Shown: piece by piece, positions 44,601 to 54,278 of the stretch | Numbering within the stretch: the stretch's first letter is position 1 | How the letters are laid out: every line of letters starts with the position of its first letter | Origin: SZUA-584 sp964607965 | GTDB taxonomy: Bacteria; Bacillota; Clostridia; Christensenellales; SZUA-584 | Direction: 5' to 3' | DNA length: 64,000 nucleotides | NCBI GenBank assembly: GCA_964607965.1 | Contig: CAZSMH010000001.1 | Location: 1-64,000, forward strand | The notes under the pieces: model-generated | Told to the model about the DNA's origin: nothing | Seen by the model: the letters and a program-made list of their open reading frames with translations, nothing else | Database searches by the model: none | Position numbers and translations under genes: made by a program

Positions 44601-45116
44601 ATGGGGGATAACGACTGGTCTACGCTTTTTATTATTCTTATTATGGTCGCTGTAATGGTGGGAGCTTATTTCACCACTAAATTCCTATCCGGAAAAACCA
44701 GCCGAATGCTAAAAAGCAAGCATATACAAATTATAGACCGCATCGTACTGGCAAAAGACAAAGCATTGTTTCTTACAAAAGTAGGAGGCAGATGCTTTTT
44801 TATTGGCGTGACAAATCAGACAATCAATACGATAAGCGAGATTAAGCCGGAAGAGATAAGCATTATTCCAGACGAAGGATCCAATACTTCTCCGAAAAAT
44901 ATTTTGCGAAGGTTTTCGGATTTTCTTGCAAGCGCTAAAAATGCTCCGGAAAATTTGCGCAAAGCAAGAAACGAACATAAACAGACAAAAAACCAATCTG
45001 TTGCTCCCACTAAAACCGGTGTTGACGATGACTATATTGACCAGATAAGCCGCGCGATTGAACAGCGCAGAGAAAAAGCGGGCAAAAAATCTGGTGGCAC
45101 AGAGGGCGGCAAATGA
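44601..45116 (+). CDS. fliO: Flagellar export protein FliO
   Basis: 171 residues. One N-terminal membrane helix (about residues 8-28), then a FliO-type domain (HIQIIDRIVLAKDKALFLTKVGGRCFFIGVT), then a basic disordered tail. FliO helps assemble FliP. GAGAGGGG precedes the ATG; its stop overlaps the fliP start (ATGA). Confidence 0.9.
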   Translation: MGDNDWSTLFIILIMVAVMVGAYFTTKFLSGKTSRMLKSKHIQIIDRIVLAKDKALFLTKVGGRCFFIGVTNQTINTISEIKPEEISIIPDEGSNTSPKNILRRFSDFLASAKNAPENLRKARNEHKQTKNQSVAPTKTGVDDDYIDQISRAIEQRREKAGKKSGGTEGGK

Positions 45117-45910
45117 ACAGCATCAGTTCTGAAAAGCCGGCAAAAAAATGCCGTCAGCGTATAGTAAAAAAAATAATTATAACATGCGCACTGCTTCTTG
45201 TTCTTGTTGTATTGTTTTCGGGCTGTGCGGCAGACGAGGATACATCGTCCGAGAATTCGGCTCTGGGCGGATTGCTGGGAGATAGGTCTGATACAATAGA
45301 CATTCTGTTGCTGCTTACAATACTATCGCTGCTTCCGTCTATACTGATAATGCTCACCTGTTTTCCGCGCATTATCATCGTGCTGTCGCTTATACGCAAC
45401 GGTCTCGGTCTGCAGCAGATGCCGCCGAATCAGGTATTAATCGGGTTGGCGTTGTTTTTAACTTTCTTTGTTATGTCACCCGTTATAGAAGATGTTAATG
45501 TTAAGGCGTACCAGCCTTATATTGCAGAACAGATAGAATCTGACGAAGCGCTTAAGCGCGCAATGGAGCCTGTCCGCGATTTTATGTTCAGGCAGACATA
45601 TAAGAGCGATTTGGATTATTTTATATCCGTTTCGCCTAACGATAAAGATGTGCAGAGCCCAGAGCAAGTATCTAATACGGCTCTTATTCCGGCCTTTATC
45701 ACAAGCGAGATAAAGCGCGGGTTTCAGATTGGCTTTTTGCTCTACATACCGTTTATCGTTCTTGATATGATTGTGGCCAGTGCGCTGATGTCCATGGGAA
45801 TGATGATGCTGCCGCCGATAATTATATCATTGCCGTTTAAAGTTCTTTTATTTGTATTGGTGGATGGATGGACACTTACAGTACGTACGCTTATAAACAG
45901 CTTCGGATAG
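45113..45910 (+). CDS. fliP: Flagellar export gate protein FliP
   Basis: 265 residues. A basic N-terminus and signal sequence end in LFSGC, a lipobox-like site with Cys38. The FliP core follows: LLPSILIMLTCFPRIIIVLSLIRNGLG, PPNQVLIGLALFLTFF, and the C-terminal MMLPPIIISLPFKVLLFVLVDGW. It forms the export pore with FliQ and FliR. Confidence 0.95.
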   Translation: MNSISSEKPAKKCRQRIVKKIIITCALLLVLVVLFSGCAADEDTSSENSALGGLLGDRSDTIDILLLLTILSLLPSILIMLTCFPRIIIVLSLIRNGLGLQQMPPNQVLIGLALFLTFFVMSPVIEDVNVKAYQPYIAEQIESDEALKRAMEPVRDFMFRQTYKSDLDYFISVSPNDKDVQSPEQVSNTALIPAFITSEIKRGFQIGFLLYIPFIVLDMIVASALMSMGMMMLPPIIISLPFKVLLFVLVDGWTLTVRTLINSFG

Positions 45911-45959
45911 GACGCAATATATAAAAACGTTAAAGCAATAATCAGGGAGGTTATACCAG

Positions 45960-46229
45960 TTGAGTCAGCCTGAAGTCATTACCGTAATGCAGGACGCGGT
46001 AACAACTATTATTACCGTTGCTGCGCCGATATTGATTGTAGCCATGGTTGTAGGCGTGGTTATTTCCATTTTCCAGGCAACAACGCAGATTAATGAGCAG
46101 ACGCTTGCCTTTGTGCCGAAAATCATTGCTATACTGATTGTTCTTCTGATATTTGGAGGAATGATGCTGACCAACTTAACGGATTTTGCACAGCGAATGT
46201 TCGGTTGTGTGGATACAATGCTAAGATAG
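45960..46229 (+). CDS. fliQ: Flagellar export gate protein FliQ
   Basis: 89 residues with two membrane helices and the family motif FQATTQINEQTLAFVPKI. The start is TTG, supported by AGGGAGG 9 nt upstream. Part of the FliPQR channel. Confidence 0.95.
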   Translation: MSQPEVITVMQDAVTTIITVAAPILIVAMVVGVVISIFQATTQINEQTLAFVPKIIAILIVLLIFGGMMLTNLTDFAQRMFGCVDTMLR

Positions 46230-46239
46230 AAGTGGGGCA

Positions 46240-47022
46240 ATGGAAGAGATAATAAACAGCGTGATGTCAAATGTCGACTATTTTGTGCTGATGTTTCTGC
46301 GCATAAGCGGGCTGCTTATTTCTTCTCCCATATTCGGCAGACGCAACTTGCCCAATATGTTAAAGATTGCGCTGTGCCTTTTGATTACTTATATAACATT
46401 TGCTTCATACCCGCAGGGTGTTGTGACATACACAGGTGCGGCCGGTTTTATACTTCTGTGTGTTAAAGAACTGCTCTTCGGACTGGCGCTGGGCTATGTT
46501 ACGACGTTGTTTTTCTCAATAGTTCAGACAGCGGGCCAAGTGATGGATATGCAGATGGGTTTTGGCATGGTAAACGTGTTCGATGTACAGAGCAATATAA
46601 GCGTCCCGGTTACCGGCAATCTTTTGTATGTGGTACTGCTTATAACATTTTTCGGTGTGAATGGGCATATAAAGCTTATTCATATAATCCGCAGTACATT
46701 CGGACATATACCGGTGGGCGGAGTGGCGCTTAACCCGGCAATCGGTCTTGTAGCCCTTGAAGTGTTTGCGCTTGCATTTATGCTTTCGGTAAACGTAGCC
46801 ATTCCATTGATAGCATCCGGCCTGCTTGGAGAGGTTGCAATGGGTTTTGTTGTGAGGGCTATACCGCAAATGAATGTGTTTGTTGTGGGTATACCTTTAA
46901 AAATAGCGCTCGGATTTTTGATGCTGCTGCTTATAATGCCCGTATTTATACACTTTACAGATACGATGTTTAGAAACATGTTTGTTTCTATAGACAGTAT
47001 GATTGCGGGGCTTGCCGGATGA
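46240..47022 (+). CDS. fliR: Flagellar export gate protein FliR
   Basis: 260 residues, about six membrane helices, with FLRISGLLISSPIFGRRNLP, KELLFGLALGYV, QMGFGMVNVFD and a C-terminal MNVFVVGIPLKIALGF. Completes the FliPQR pore. Its stop overlaps the flhB start (ATGA). Confidence 0.95.
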   Translation: MEEIINSVMSNVDYFVLMFLRISGLLISSPIFGRRNLPNMLKIALCLLITYITFASYPQGVVTYTGAAGFILLCVKELLFGLALGYVTTLFFSIVQTAGQVMDMQMGFGMVNVFDVQSNISVPVTGNLLYVVLLITFFGVNGHIKLIHIIRSTFGHIPVGGVALNPAIGLVALEVFALAFMLSVNVAIPLIASGLLGEVAMGFVVRAIPQMNVFVVGIPLKIALGFLMLLLIMPVFIHFTDTMFRNMFVSIDSMIAGLAG

Positions 47023-48095
47023 GTCCGCAGCAGCAATCCGGAGAAAGAACGGAAAAGGCTACACCGCGAAAACGAAGGGAAGCAAGAGAAAGGGGACAGG
47101 TATACAAAAGTGTAGAAGTAATCACCGCATTGTCCCTGATGCTTGTTTTCGGAGTACTGGCAGTGTTCGGCGCGGGCATGGTCTCGAATATAAAAAAGCT
47201 GCTGACTTACTTTTTTACTGCAAGTGCGCCCGGTGATTTCTCCATAGCAGCTGCAACGGGTTACATGACAGATGCCGCATGGATGTTTCTACAGATAATG
47301 TTGCCGCTTTTGCTGGCGGCTTTTTTAGGGGGAATACTGTTCAATGTAGTTCAGGTAGGGTTTGTGTTTACAACAAAAGCGCTGCAGCCAAAGATGGAGC
47401 GTATAAGCATAGCGTCTGGCATAAAACGGATTTTTTCGGTAAGAACGCTGCTTGACCTTGCAAAAGCAATTATAAAAATAACAATACTGGTTGTGGTGGC
47501 TTACGGTGAATACGAGCGTAATTTAAACGGATTTGCATGGCTTATGCATGAAAATGTTGAAACGGCTGCAGCAAGTTTTACCGATACTTTAATCTCTGTT
47601 GCTTTCAGCCTGGGGATAGCGCTTGCGATATTTGCGCCGTTTGACTATATGTTTCAGCGCTGGAAATACAACAAAGATTTGATGATGACAAAGCAGGAAG
47701 TAAAGGACGAGTACAAGCTGACTGAGGGCGACCCTTTTATAAAGGGAAAAATTGCGCAGAAACAAAGGCAGATGAGCCGTATGCGCATGGTGCAGGCAGT
47801 TAAGGATGCGGACGTTGTTATCACAAACCCTACGCATTATGCTGTGGCGCTGTCGTACAAAGAAGGCAGGAACACAGCGCCTGTGATTGTTGCAAAGGGT
47901 ATGGATTATCTGGCGAAACGCATAAAAGAGGAAGCAAAAAAATACTTGGTAGAAATTGTTGAAAACAAGATATTGGCGCAGTCGCTTTACTTCTTTTGTG
48001 AGGTTGGCGATGAGGTGCCGGAAGAAATGTATAAAGCTGTTGCCGAAGTTTTAGCTTATGTATACCGCTTGAAGAACAAAGGAGGACGTGCGTGA
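47019..48095 (+). CDS. flhB: Flagellar export switch protein FlhB
   Basis: 358 residues: basic N-terminus (ERTEKATPRKRREARERG), four membrane helices, and a cytoplasmic domain with the autocleavage site NPTH (cleavage after N270) in VITNPTHYAVALSY. It switches substrate class from hook to filament. The stop overlaps the flhA GTG start (GTGA). A stand-alone paralogue of its C-terminal domain is at 36115. Confidence 0.96.
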   Translation: MSPQQQSGERTEKATPRKRREARERGQVYKSVEVITALSLMLVFGVLAVFGAGMVSNIKKLLTYFFTASAPGDFSIAAATGYMTDAAWMFLQIMLPLLLAAFLGGILFNVVQVGFVFTTKALQPKMERISIASGIKRIFSVRTLLDLAKAIIKITILVVVAYGEYERNLNGFAWLMHENVETAAASFTDTLISVAFSLGIALAIFAPFDYMFQRWKYNKDLMMTKQEVKDEYKLTEGDPFIKGKIAQKQRQMSRMRMVQAVKDADVVITNPTHYAVALSYKEGRNTAPVIVAKGMDYLAKRIKEEAKKYLVEIVENKILAQSLYFFCEVGDEVPEEMYKAVAEVLAYVYRLKNKGGRA

Positions 48096-50125
48096 AATTC
48101 ACGGATATTCTCGTGGCCGTACTGCTGCTGGCAATAATACTGATAATAATAATGCCGCTTTCCCCGGGGATGATGGATTTCTTTCTGATTGCAAATATCG
48201 CGATGTCCCTTCTTATACTGCTTATTACTCTTTATACAAAAACAACGCTTGAGTTTTCAACCTATCCGACGATGCTTCTTATAGTAACGCTGCTGCGGCT
48301 GGCGCTTAATATTTCTTCGACGCGCCTTATATTAAGCAACAACGGGGATGCCGGAAACGTAATTAAAACGTTCGGCAGTTTTGTGGTAGGAAGCAACCTT
48401 GTTGTAGGCTTCGTTATTTTCCTAATTATTGTAGTGGTTCAGTTTGTGGTAATAACGAAGGGCGCAGAGCGCGTCGCGGAGGTATCGGCACGGTTTACGC
48501 TTGACGCAATGCCGGGCAAACAGATGGCAATAGATGCAGATTTAAGCTCCGGACTTATTGACGAAGAACAGGCGAGGGAACGCAGACAGGATATACAGCG
48601 GGAAGCGGATTTTTACGGCGCAATGGACGGCGCATCAAAATTCGTTAAGGGCGATGCTATCGTCGGCATAATAATTACAGTCATAAATATTGTAGGCGGT
48701 ATTATTATTGGTTTAACAAGTTCCGGCATGGGGTTTGATCAGGTAATACAGGTATATACGCTTGCTACGGTAGGAGACGGTCTTTGCAGCCAGATACCCG
48801 CGCTTTTAGTCTCTACAGCAACAGGTATCATTGTGACCCGTTCCGCAACTAAAAAGAGTTTCGGACAGGATGTTTCAAAGCAGCTTTTCAGCCAGCCGTT
48901 CATATTTTATATACTTGGAGGAATGCTGGCTCTTATTGGGTTTATACCAGGTTTGCCCAATATACCGATATGGCTTGTCTCGATTGCTTTGGTGATTGCC
49001 GGATACATACGTAAGCAGCGTGACGCTAGGCTGGAAGAGGCTGAACAAAAAACAGAAGCCGAATCCACAGCGGCTGAGAAACGTAAACCGGAGAGCGTAA
49101 CATCTCTGCTGCATGTTGATTTAATCGAAATGGAGTTTGGCTACGGGCTTATATCGCTGGTGGATGCATCGCAGGGAGGCGATCTGCTTGACCGCGTTGT
49201 TATGATACGCCGTCAATGTGCGCTTGAACTTGGTATTATCGTTCCCATTGTCAGACTGCGTGACAATATACAGCTTGGCACTAAGGAATATGTAATAAAG
49301 ATAAGGGGACTTGACGTGGCGCGCGGCGAAGTTATGCTGGGGCGCTATCTTGCGCTGAAACCCGAAGACGTGGACGAGCCCGTGGAAGGTATAGAAACAG
49401 TAGAGCCGGCATTCGGTCTGCCTGCCCTTTGGATTGAGGAAAAGGACAGAGAAAAAGCCGAGTTAAAAGGTTACACGACTATTGATGTGCCTTCAGTTAT
49501 ATCAACACACCTGATGGAAGTAATAAAACAGCATGCGGATGAGCTTCTCGGCCGTCAGCAGGTTCAGACTATTATAGACAATATTAAGAAACAGCAGCCC
49601 GCGCTCGTTGAGGAAGTTGTGCCAAAAATGTTTTCCATCGGTGAGGTACAAAAGGTGCTGGCAAATCTTCTGCGCGAAGGCGTATCTATACGGGATATAG
49701 GTTCAATTCTCGAAATACTCGGGGACTACGGAAACATTACGCGGGATACGGATTTGCTGACAGAGTATGTGCGTCAAAAGCTAAAGCGTGCGATTACAAA
49801 GAACTTTATACCGGACGGAAAAGCGCGCGTGATTACTATTGACCCCGATGTGGAAAAAGCAATATCCGGCAGCATAAGACAGACAGATAAAGGCTCTTCC
49901 ATGGCGCTTGAGCCTTCCCAGATACAGCAGGTGCTGAGCAACTTAAAGGATGCCGTAGAGCATTTCTTAAGCCTAGGCATACCGCCGATTGTTATTACAT
50001 CGCCGCAAATTCGTAAGCATATAAAAAACCTCTCTGCACAGGTTTACCCGGAACTGGTCGTACTCTCATATAGCGAGCTTGAGCAGAATGTTGAAATATA
50101 TTCAGACTGGACGGTGAGTTTTTAG
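48092..50125 (+). CDS. flhA: Flagellar export protein FlhA
   Basis: 677 residues. About eight membrane helices, the FHIPEP-family loop (RVAEVSARFTLDAMPGKQMA, VKGDAIVGIIITVINIVGG) and a large cytoplasmic domain docking substrates. GTG start with AGGAGG 6 nt upstream. Confidence 0.96.
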   Translation: MKFTDILVAVLLLAIILIIIMPLSPGMMDFFLIANIAMSLLILLITLYTKTTLEFSTYPTMLLIVTLLRLALNISSTRLILSNNGDAGNVIKTFGSFVVGSNLVVGFVIFLIIVVVQFVVITKGAERVAEVSARFTLDAMPGKQMAIDADLSSGLIDEEQARERRQDIQREADFYGAMDGASKFVKGDAIVGIIITVINIVGGIIIGLTSSGMGFDQVIQVYTLATVGDGLCSQIPALLVSTATGIIVTRSATKKSFGQDVSKQLFSQPFIFYILGGMLALIGFIPGLPNIPIWLVSIALVIAGYIRKQRDARLEEAEQKTEAESTAAEKRKPESVTSLLHVDLIEMEFGYGLISLVDASQGGDLLDRVVMIRRQCALELGIIVPIVRLRDNIQLGTKEYVIKIRGLDVARGEVMLGRYLALKPEDVDEPVEGIETVEPAFGLPALWIEEKDREKAELKGYTTIDVPSVISTHLMEVIKQHADELLGRQQVQTIIDNIKKQQPALVEEVVPKMFSIGEVQKVLANLLREGVSIRDIGSILEILGDYGNITRDTDLLTEYVRQKLKRAITKNFIPDGKARVITIDPDVEKAISGSIRQTDKGSSMALEPSQIQQVLSNLKDAVEHFLSLGIPPIVITSPQIRKHIKNLSAQVYPELVVLSYSELEQNVEIYSDWTVSF

Positions 50126-51244
50126 GTGTTTGTCAAGAGATTTGTAGCAACCGATATGCAGGAAGCGATAAAAAAAATTCGCAAAGATTTTGGGCCCGAT
50201 GCGGTTATACTCGACAGCAAACATGTGCGAGGCAAAGGCTTTAGAGGCTTTCTAAAGAAGAATGTCGAGGTTGTTGCTGCATATGAGCCACACAAAACAA
50301 CGCCTGTGTTTCAACCGGTACAAGCAAATCCGGAGCCTGCTGTGCAAAAAAATGCAGCCATAGAACCGCTGGCAGAACAAATTGAATCTTTAAAGGGAAT
50401 CGTAGCTGATATAAATAACAGGATAAGGCTTAATGCGCGCGATAATACGCTGTCTTTGCCGCCTGAGATATTGGAGTTATACCATGAACTGCTGGAAAGG
50501 GACGTATGTGAAGAACTGGCACACGAGCTTGTGACATTGACGCACGGTGTGCGCAGCAAAAAAGATTTGGAACTTGATGCTGTAGCCCAACAGATTGTAA
50601 TGGACAGGCTGGGAGAACCGATGCCGATTAAGCTTAAAAAGTTTGAACAGACAGTGCTGCTGTTTGCAGGACCTACGGGGGCTGGAAAAACAACGACTCT
50701 GGTCAAACTGGCTGGACGGCTCGCGCTTGATCAGAACCAAAAAGTCGGGCTTATAAATATGGACACATACCGGGTGGGTGCTATGGAGCATATGAAAATA
50801 TACTCTGATATCATGGGCATTCCTCTAAAGACTGCTTACAATGCAAGAGAGTTAAAAACAGCTGTGGAAGCTTTAGCGGACAGAGACGTTATACTGATCG
50901 ATACTGCAGGAAAAAGCGTTAGCGATGCCTCTTACAGAAAGGAGCTGCAGGATTACATGTCCGCCGCCAATGTGGATGAAGTTTATCTTGTACTAAGCAT
51001 TGTAACCAGCAGCAGGGTATGTAAAGATATAATACGCAACTATTCGTTCATACCAAATTACAGGCTTATAGTAACAAAGCTGGATGAAGTGGGTTCGTGG
51101 GGAAACATCTTAAATATCGCAGATTATGCAAAAAAGCCGCTTTCGTATATTACAATGGGGCAGAATGTGCCCGATGATATAAGCCAGGTAGATGCAGAAA
51201 AGCTGGCTGACAATATCATTGGCAGACGAGAGGTTGTGTTATGA
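50126..51244 (+). CDS. flhF: FlhF, SRP-type GTPase for flagellar placement
   Basis: 372 residues. The N-terminal region starts with KRFVATDMQEAIKKIRKDFG; the NG domain has P-loop GPTGAGKTTTLVKLA, DTYRVGAMEHM, LIDTAGKS and VTKLDEVG. FlhF recruits early flagellar proteins to the assembly site, often a cell pole. The GTG start directly abuts the flhA stop; flhG overlaps its end. Confidence 0.95.
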   Translation: MFVKRFVATDMQEAIKKIRKDFGPDAVILDSKHVRGKGFRGFLKKNVEVVAAYEPHKTTPVFQPVQANPEPAVQKNAAIEPLAEQIESLKGIVADINNRIRLNARDNTLSLPPEILELYHELLERDVCEELAHELVTLTHGVRSKKDLELDAVAQQIVMDRLGEPMPIKLKKFEQTVLLFAGPTGAGKTTTLVKLAGRLALDQNQKVGLINMDTYRVGAMEHMKIYSDIMGIPLKTAYNARELKTAVEALADRDVILIDTAGKSVSDASYRKELQDYMSAANVDEVYLVLSIVTSSRVCKDIIRNYSFIPNYRLIVTKLDEVGSWGNILNIADYAKKPLSYITMGQNVPDDISQVDAEKLADNIIGRREVVL

Positions 51245-52107
51245 TGGATCAGGCTGAGAGCCTTCGCAGGCAGATGATTGTTCAAAAGAAAAAAACAAAA
51301 ATAGTAACAATAACAAGCGGCAAAGGGGGCGTGGGAAAATCCAGCCTTGCGCTTAATCTTGGAATAGGTTTGAACAGGCGGGGAAACCGGGCTATGATTA
51401 TTGATACGGATTTCGGTTTTTCCAATATTGACGTTATGCTTGGAGTGCGAACACAATACGATTTGATGGACGTTATTGATAACCGAAAGGAAATAAGCGA
51501 TATTATTGAAACCGGGCTCGAAGGAGTGCAATTTATTTCAGGTGGCTCGGGGGTATACGAACTTACTAAGCTTGACTCTAACCGGCTTATGCATATGGTC
51601 AGCAGCCTTTTTGAACTGGAAAGTGCTTGTGATACGATTATCTTTGATACCGGCGCTGGCTTTTCGGATAATTCGCTGCGGCTTATTAATGCCAGCCATG
51701 AAACAGTACTGGTTACGACTGCTGAGCCTACGGCTGTTGTGGATGCATATGCGCTTTTAAAAATGGTGCACGAACAGGGCGAAAGCCCGTGCGTAAGCCT
51801 TGTGCTTAACAAGGCGGATGACATACGCGAGGCGGATTCTGTGATGGATGGGCTGATACGTATTGTTGGGAAGAACACAAACATAAAAATGCGAAAATTG
51901 GGTATTATTCCGCGCGATATTAATATGCAGCATGCAATAAAAAAGCAGGTGCCCATACTTGTCGGGCACCCGAAATGTGCAGCCTCGGTGCAGTTAAACG
52001 AAATTGTGCAGAGATTTTTAAGCGTACCGCCTGCCGAACGCAGAAAATTCGGACTTGCCGTTTTTCTTGATAAATTTATGGCGAGAAATGACATTGTTAA
52101 GGAGTAG
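51241..52107 (+). CDS. flhG: FlhG (YlxH, FleN), MinD-like ATPase for flagellar number
   Basis: 288 residues. The N-terminus has the DQAESLRR motif by which FlhG stimulates FlhF GTPase, followed by deviant Walker A SGKGGVGKSSLALNLG, the IIDTDFGFSNIDVMLG switch and a C-terminal amphipathic region (VQRFLSV). It limits flagellar number. Overlaps flhF by 4 nt (ATGA). Confidence 0.95.
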   Translation: MMDQAESLRRQMIVQKKKTKIVTITSGKGGVGKSSLALNLGIGLNRRGNRAMIIDTDFGFSNIDVMLGVRTQYDLMDVIDNRKEISDIIETGLEGVQFISGGSGVYELTKLDSNRLMHMVSSLFELESACDTIIFDTGAGFSDNSLRLINASHETVLVTTAEPTAVVDAYALLKMVHEQGESPCVSLVLNKADDIREADSVMDGLIRIVGKNTNIKMRKLGIIPRDINMQHAIKKQVPILVGHPKCAASVQLNEIVQRFLSVPPAERRKFGLAVFLDKFMARNDIVKE

Positions 52108-52113
52108 ATTGTT

Positions 52114-52755
52114 GTGCGGTTAGAAAAAATCGTAAAAATCGGCGAATTGTTAGAGTTTAATATTAACGGAAAGACTTACAGGACAAAACTTCAGGATATT
52201 AACGGCGATTTGTTTACTGTGTTTAATCCTACGGATAGGGGAATTCCGGTACCGATTTCGCAGCAAGATATAATCAATGTAAGATTTTATCGCACTTCCG
52301 GAGTATTTGTTTTTGATGCGCAGATGCAGGAGAGATTTACAAAAGGCAGATTACAGCTTTGCAGACTTTTGATTGCTTCGGAGGTTAAAAAATTTCAGAG
52401 GCGCCAAAGTTACAGACTTCCTATTGTACTTCGGGTTTTGATTTGGCGTGTGGATGACGAGGAACAAAAAAAGTATAAGGCGAAAACAGTTGATATATCG
52501 GAACACGGCATACTTCTCACCTGTTATGACGTATTTCCAAAAGGGACTAAGCTGTGTGCTGAAATTAATATGACAGATAAGGAAAAGAGAATATTTGAAG
52601 CGGAGGTACTACGTTGTGAGCAGCCGTTCAATGACAGCGAGCCTAAAAAGATGGTGTTGATGTATATTAACATATCGGAAAGCGACAGAAATTATCTGGG
52701 GCGTTTTATTATGCGGCAGCAGATACTAGCACGAAAAAAGGGTACCAGGATGTGA
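52114..52755 (+). CDS. PilZ-domain c-di-GMP effector, YcgR-like
   Basis: 213 residues. An N-terminal YcgR-N-like beta domain (EFNINGKTYRTKLQDI) and a C-terminal PilZ domain with the two binding motifs RQSYR and DISEHG. Binding c-di-GMP it would act as a brake on the flagellar motor. GTG start just after flhG. Confidence 0.9.
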   Translation: MRLEKIVKIGELLEFNINGKTYRTKLQDINGDLFTVFNPTDRGIPVPISQQDIINVRFYRTSGVFVFDAQMQERFTKGRLQLCRLLIASEVKKFQRRQSYRLPIVLRVLIWRVDDEEQKKYKAKTVDISEHGILLTCYDVFPKGTKLCAEINMTDKEKRIFEAEVLRCEQPFNDSEPKKMVLMYINISESDRNYLGRFIMRQQILARKKGTRM

Positions 52756-52759
52756 AAAG

Positions 52760-53533
52760 ATGAACACTGAACAAAGCGCACAGCGGCTATGGCAAAAATA
52801 TGACAGAGAAAGAACGCTGGAAAATAAGAACGAATTGGTGCTGCACTATCTTCCGCAGGTCAAAAGCATTGTACTGCGGCTTATGCCTATTTATAAAGCA
52901 TACAGCAACTATGACGATATGTTAAGCTGCGGCATACTCGGACTTATGGATGCTATCGAAAAGTATGATACCAAACGCGATGTTAAATTTGAATACTACG
53001 CAGCAATGAGAATAAAAGGAGAGATTATAGACAATATACGGAAACAAGACTGGGCGCCGTCCAGCCTGCGGCGCAAAATAAAGGCGATAAGCCAAGCGTA
53101 CTATGATTTAGAAAACCGTTATAATCGGGAGCCTACTGATAAAGAGGTGGCTGATTATCTTAATATCGATGAGGATGATCTTTTCAGCACACTTGGAAAA
53201 TCACAAATGTTCAACATCATTCATTTTGAAGAACTGATTCAAAACGATGCTGTTTGGGAACTTGGCATACAGAGCCAGGGACTATCTCCCGAAGAGGAAG
53301 TGGAAAGCCGTGAGATGGTGCATATACTCGGGGATTTGATTGATAACCTTCCTGAAAAAGAAAAGCTTGTTATAACGCTGTATTATTATGAGGAAATGAC
53401 TTTAAAAGAAGTGGCTGCTGTTATTGGGGTGTCGGAATCCCGGATATCACAGATACACTCCAAAGCAGTGATGAGACTTAGGTCGAAAATGCAGTTTGTC
53501 GGGGTATACGAGAACGCAAAGGCACGCGGATAA
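52760..53533 (+). CDS. fliA: Flagellar sigma factor SigD/FliA
   Basis: 257 residues. Sigma regions 2 (YDDMLSCGILGLMDAIEKYD, KFEYYAAMRIKGEIIDNIR), 3 and 4 (LPEKEKLVITLYYYEEMTLKEVA, VSESRISQIHSKAVMRLR) of the sigma-28 family. It directs late flagellar and chemotaxis genes; FlgM at 56249 is its expected inhibitor. A sigma-28 promoter is visible before flagellin. Confidence 0.95.
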   Translation: MNTEQSAQRLWQKYDRERTLENKNELVLHYLPQVKSIVLRLMPIYKAYSNYDDMLSCGILGLMDAIEKYDTKRDVKFEYYAAMRIKGEIIDNIRKQDWAPSSLRRKIKAISQAYYDLENRYNREPTDKEVADYLNIDEDDLFSTLGKSQMFNIIHFEELIQNDAVWELGIQSQGLSPEEEVESREMVHILGDLIDNLPEKEKLVITLYYYEEMTLKEVAAVIGVSESRISQIHSKAVMRLRSKMQFVGVYENAKARG

Positions 53534-53553
53534 AATCAAGGGGTGTTGTTGAT

Positions 53554-54216
53554 ATGGGTATTACTGAATACGCTTTTGTTACATATGTATTCATATTGCT
53601 GTGTTTTGGTATATGGCTGTATGGAAAGTTTATACATGCTACACATAGAAAAAGCTCAAAAAAACAAGGCGGTGACTATGAAAAAGAGCAAAGACTTTTT
53701 AAGCTGTATCAGAACATTGAAGATATGCTTGCAAGCTTTGAAGAATTTGCAGACGAGGCTCGTGCGGATATTGAACTGAAAAAATCAGAGATAAAAGAAA
53801 TGCTTGACGAGACAAAACATATCAGCAAGACTGCACAAAATGTAGAATCGACCGATGTTTTTTTAAAGTCTAGCGTGTCGGAAACGCTTCCGGAGGTGAC
53901 CGCCGCTAACGCAGCTGCATTAGCGGCATATAAAGCTGCTGCCAATATTAAAATGGTGGCTGAGGCGGCACTTGAAACACCGGAAGAAAAAGCGGATATT
54001 AATGAAAAGGTTGCTGATAACGATAAAGAGCAGGGGACAGAAAAAAACAGTGTTGTCGCTAACGGGTTGTCATCGCTTGAGAGAGTACAGCTTAAAATAC
54101 CCGACAAAGTTGCGGAAATGAGTGCGAAGGGCATTGATATTAACGATATTGCCAAGCAGCTTAATATTTCCGTGCGCGAGGTAGCGCTTGCAATGAAAAT
54201 AAAGAAAGTACAATAA
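53554..54216 (+). CDS. SwrB-like membrane-anchored coiled-coil protein
   Basis: 220 residues. N-terminal membrane helix (about residues 6-24), a long charged coiled region, an Ala-rich linker, and a C-terminal helix-turn-helix-like segment (MSAKGIDINDIAKQLNISV). The layout and position directly after sigD match SwrB of Bacillus, which promotes FliF-FliG ring assembly and export activation. Sequence identity cannot be judged, so it is named by architecture and position. Confidence 0.7.
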   Translation: MGITEYAFVTYVFILLCFGIWLYGKFIHATHRKSSKKQGGDYEKEQRLFKLYQNIEDMLASFEEFADEARADIELKKSEIKEMLDETKHISKTAQNVESTDVFLKSSVSETLPEVTAANAAALAAYKAAANIKMVAEAALETPEEKADINEKVADNDKEQGTEKNSVVANGLSSLERVQLKIPDKVAEMSAKGIDINDIAKQLNISVREVALAMKIKKVQ

Positions 54217-54278
54217 CTGCTTAACAAAAACCTAAAGTGGAGTTGAGGTTTTGCCGATAAGAATTATGAGGTGGTTAA

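Noticed and set aside
51282..52094. 270-codon minus-strand frame opposite flhG
   Set aside because: A mirror frame of the conserved FlhG sequence; low-complexity Ser/Ile-rich translation and no start signals.
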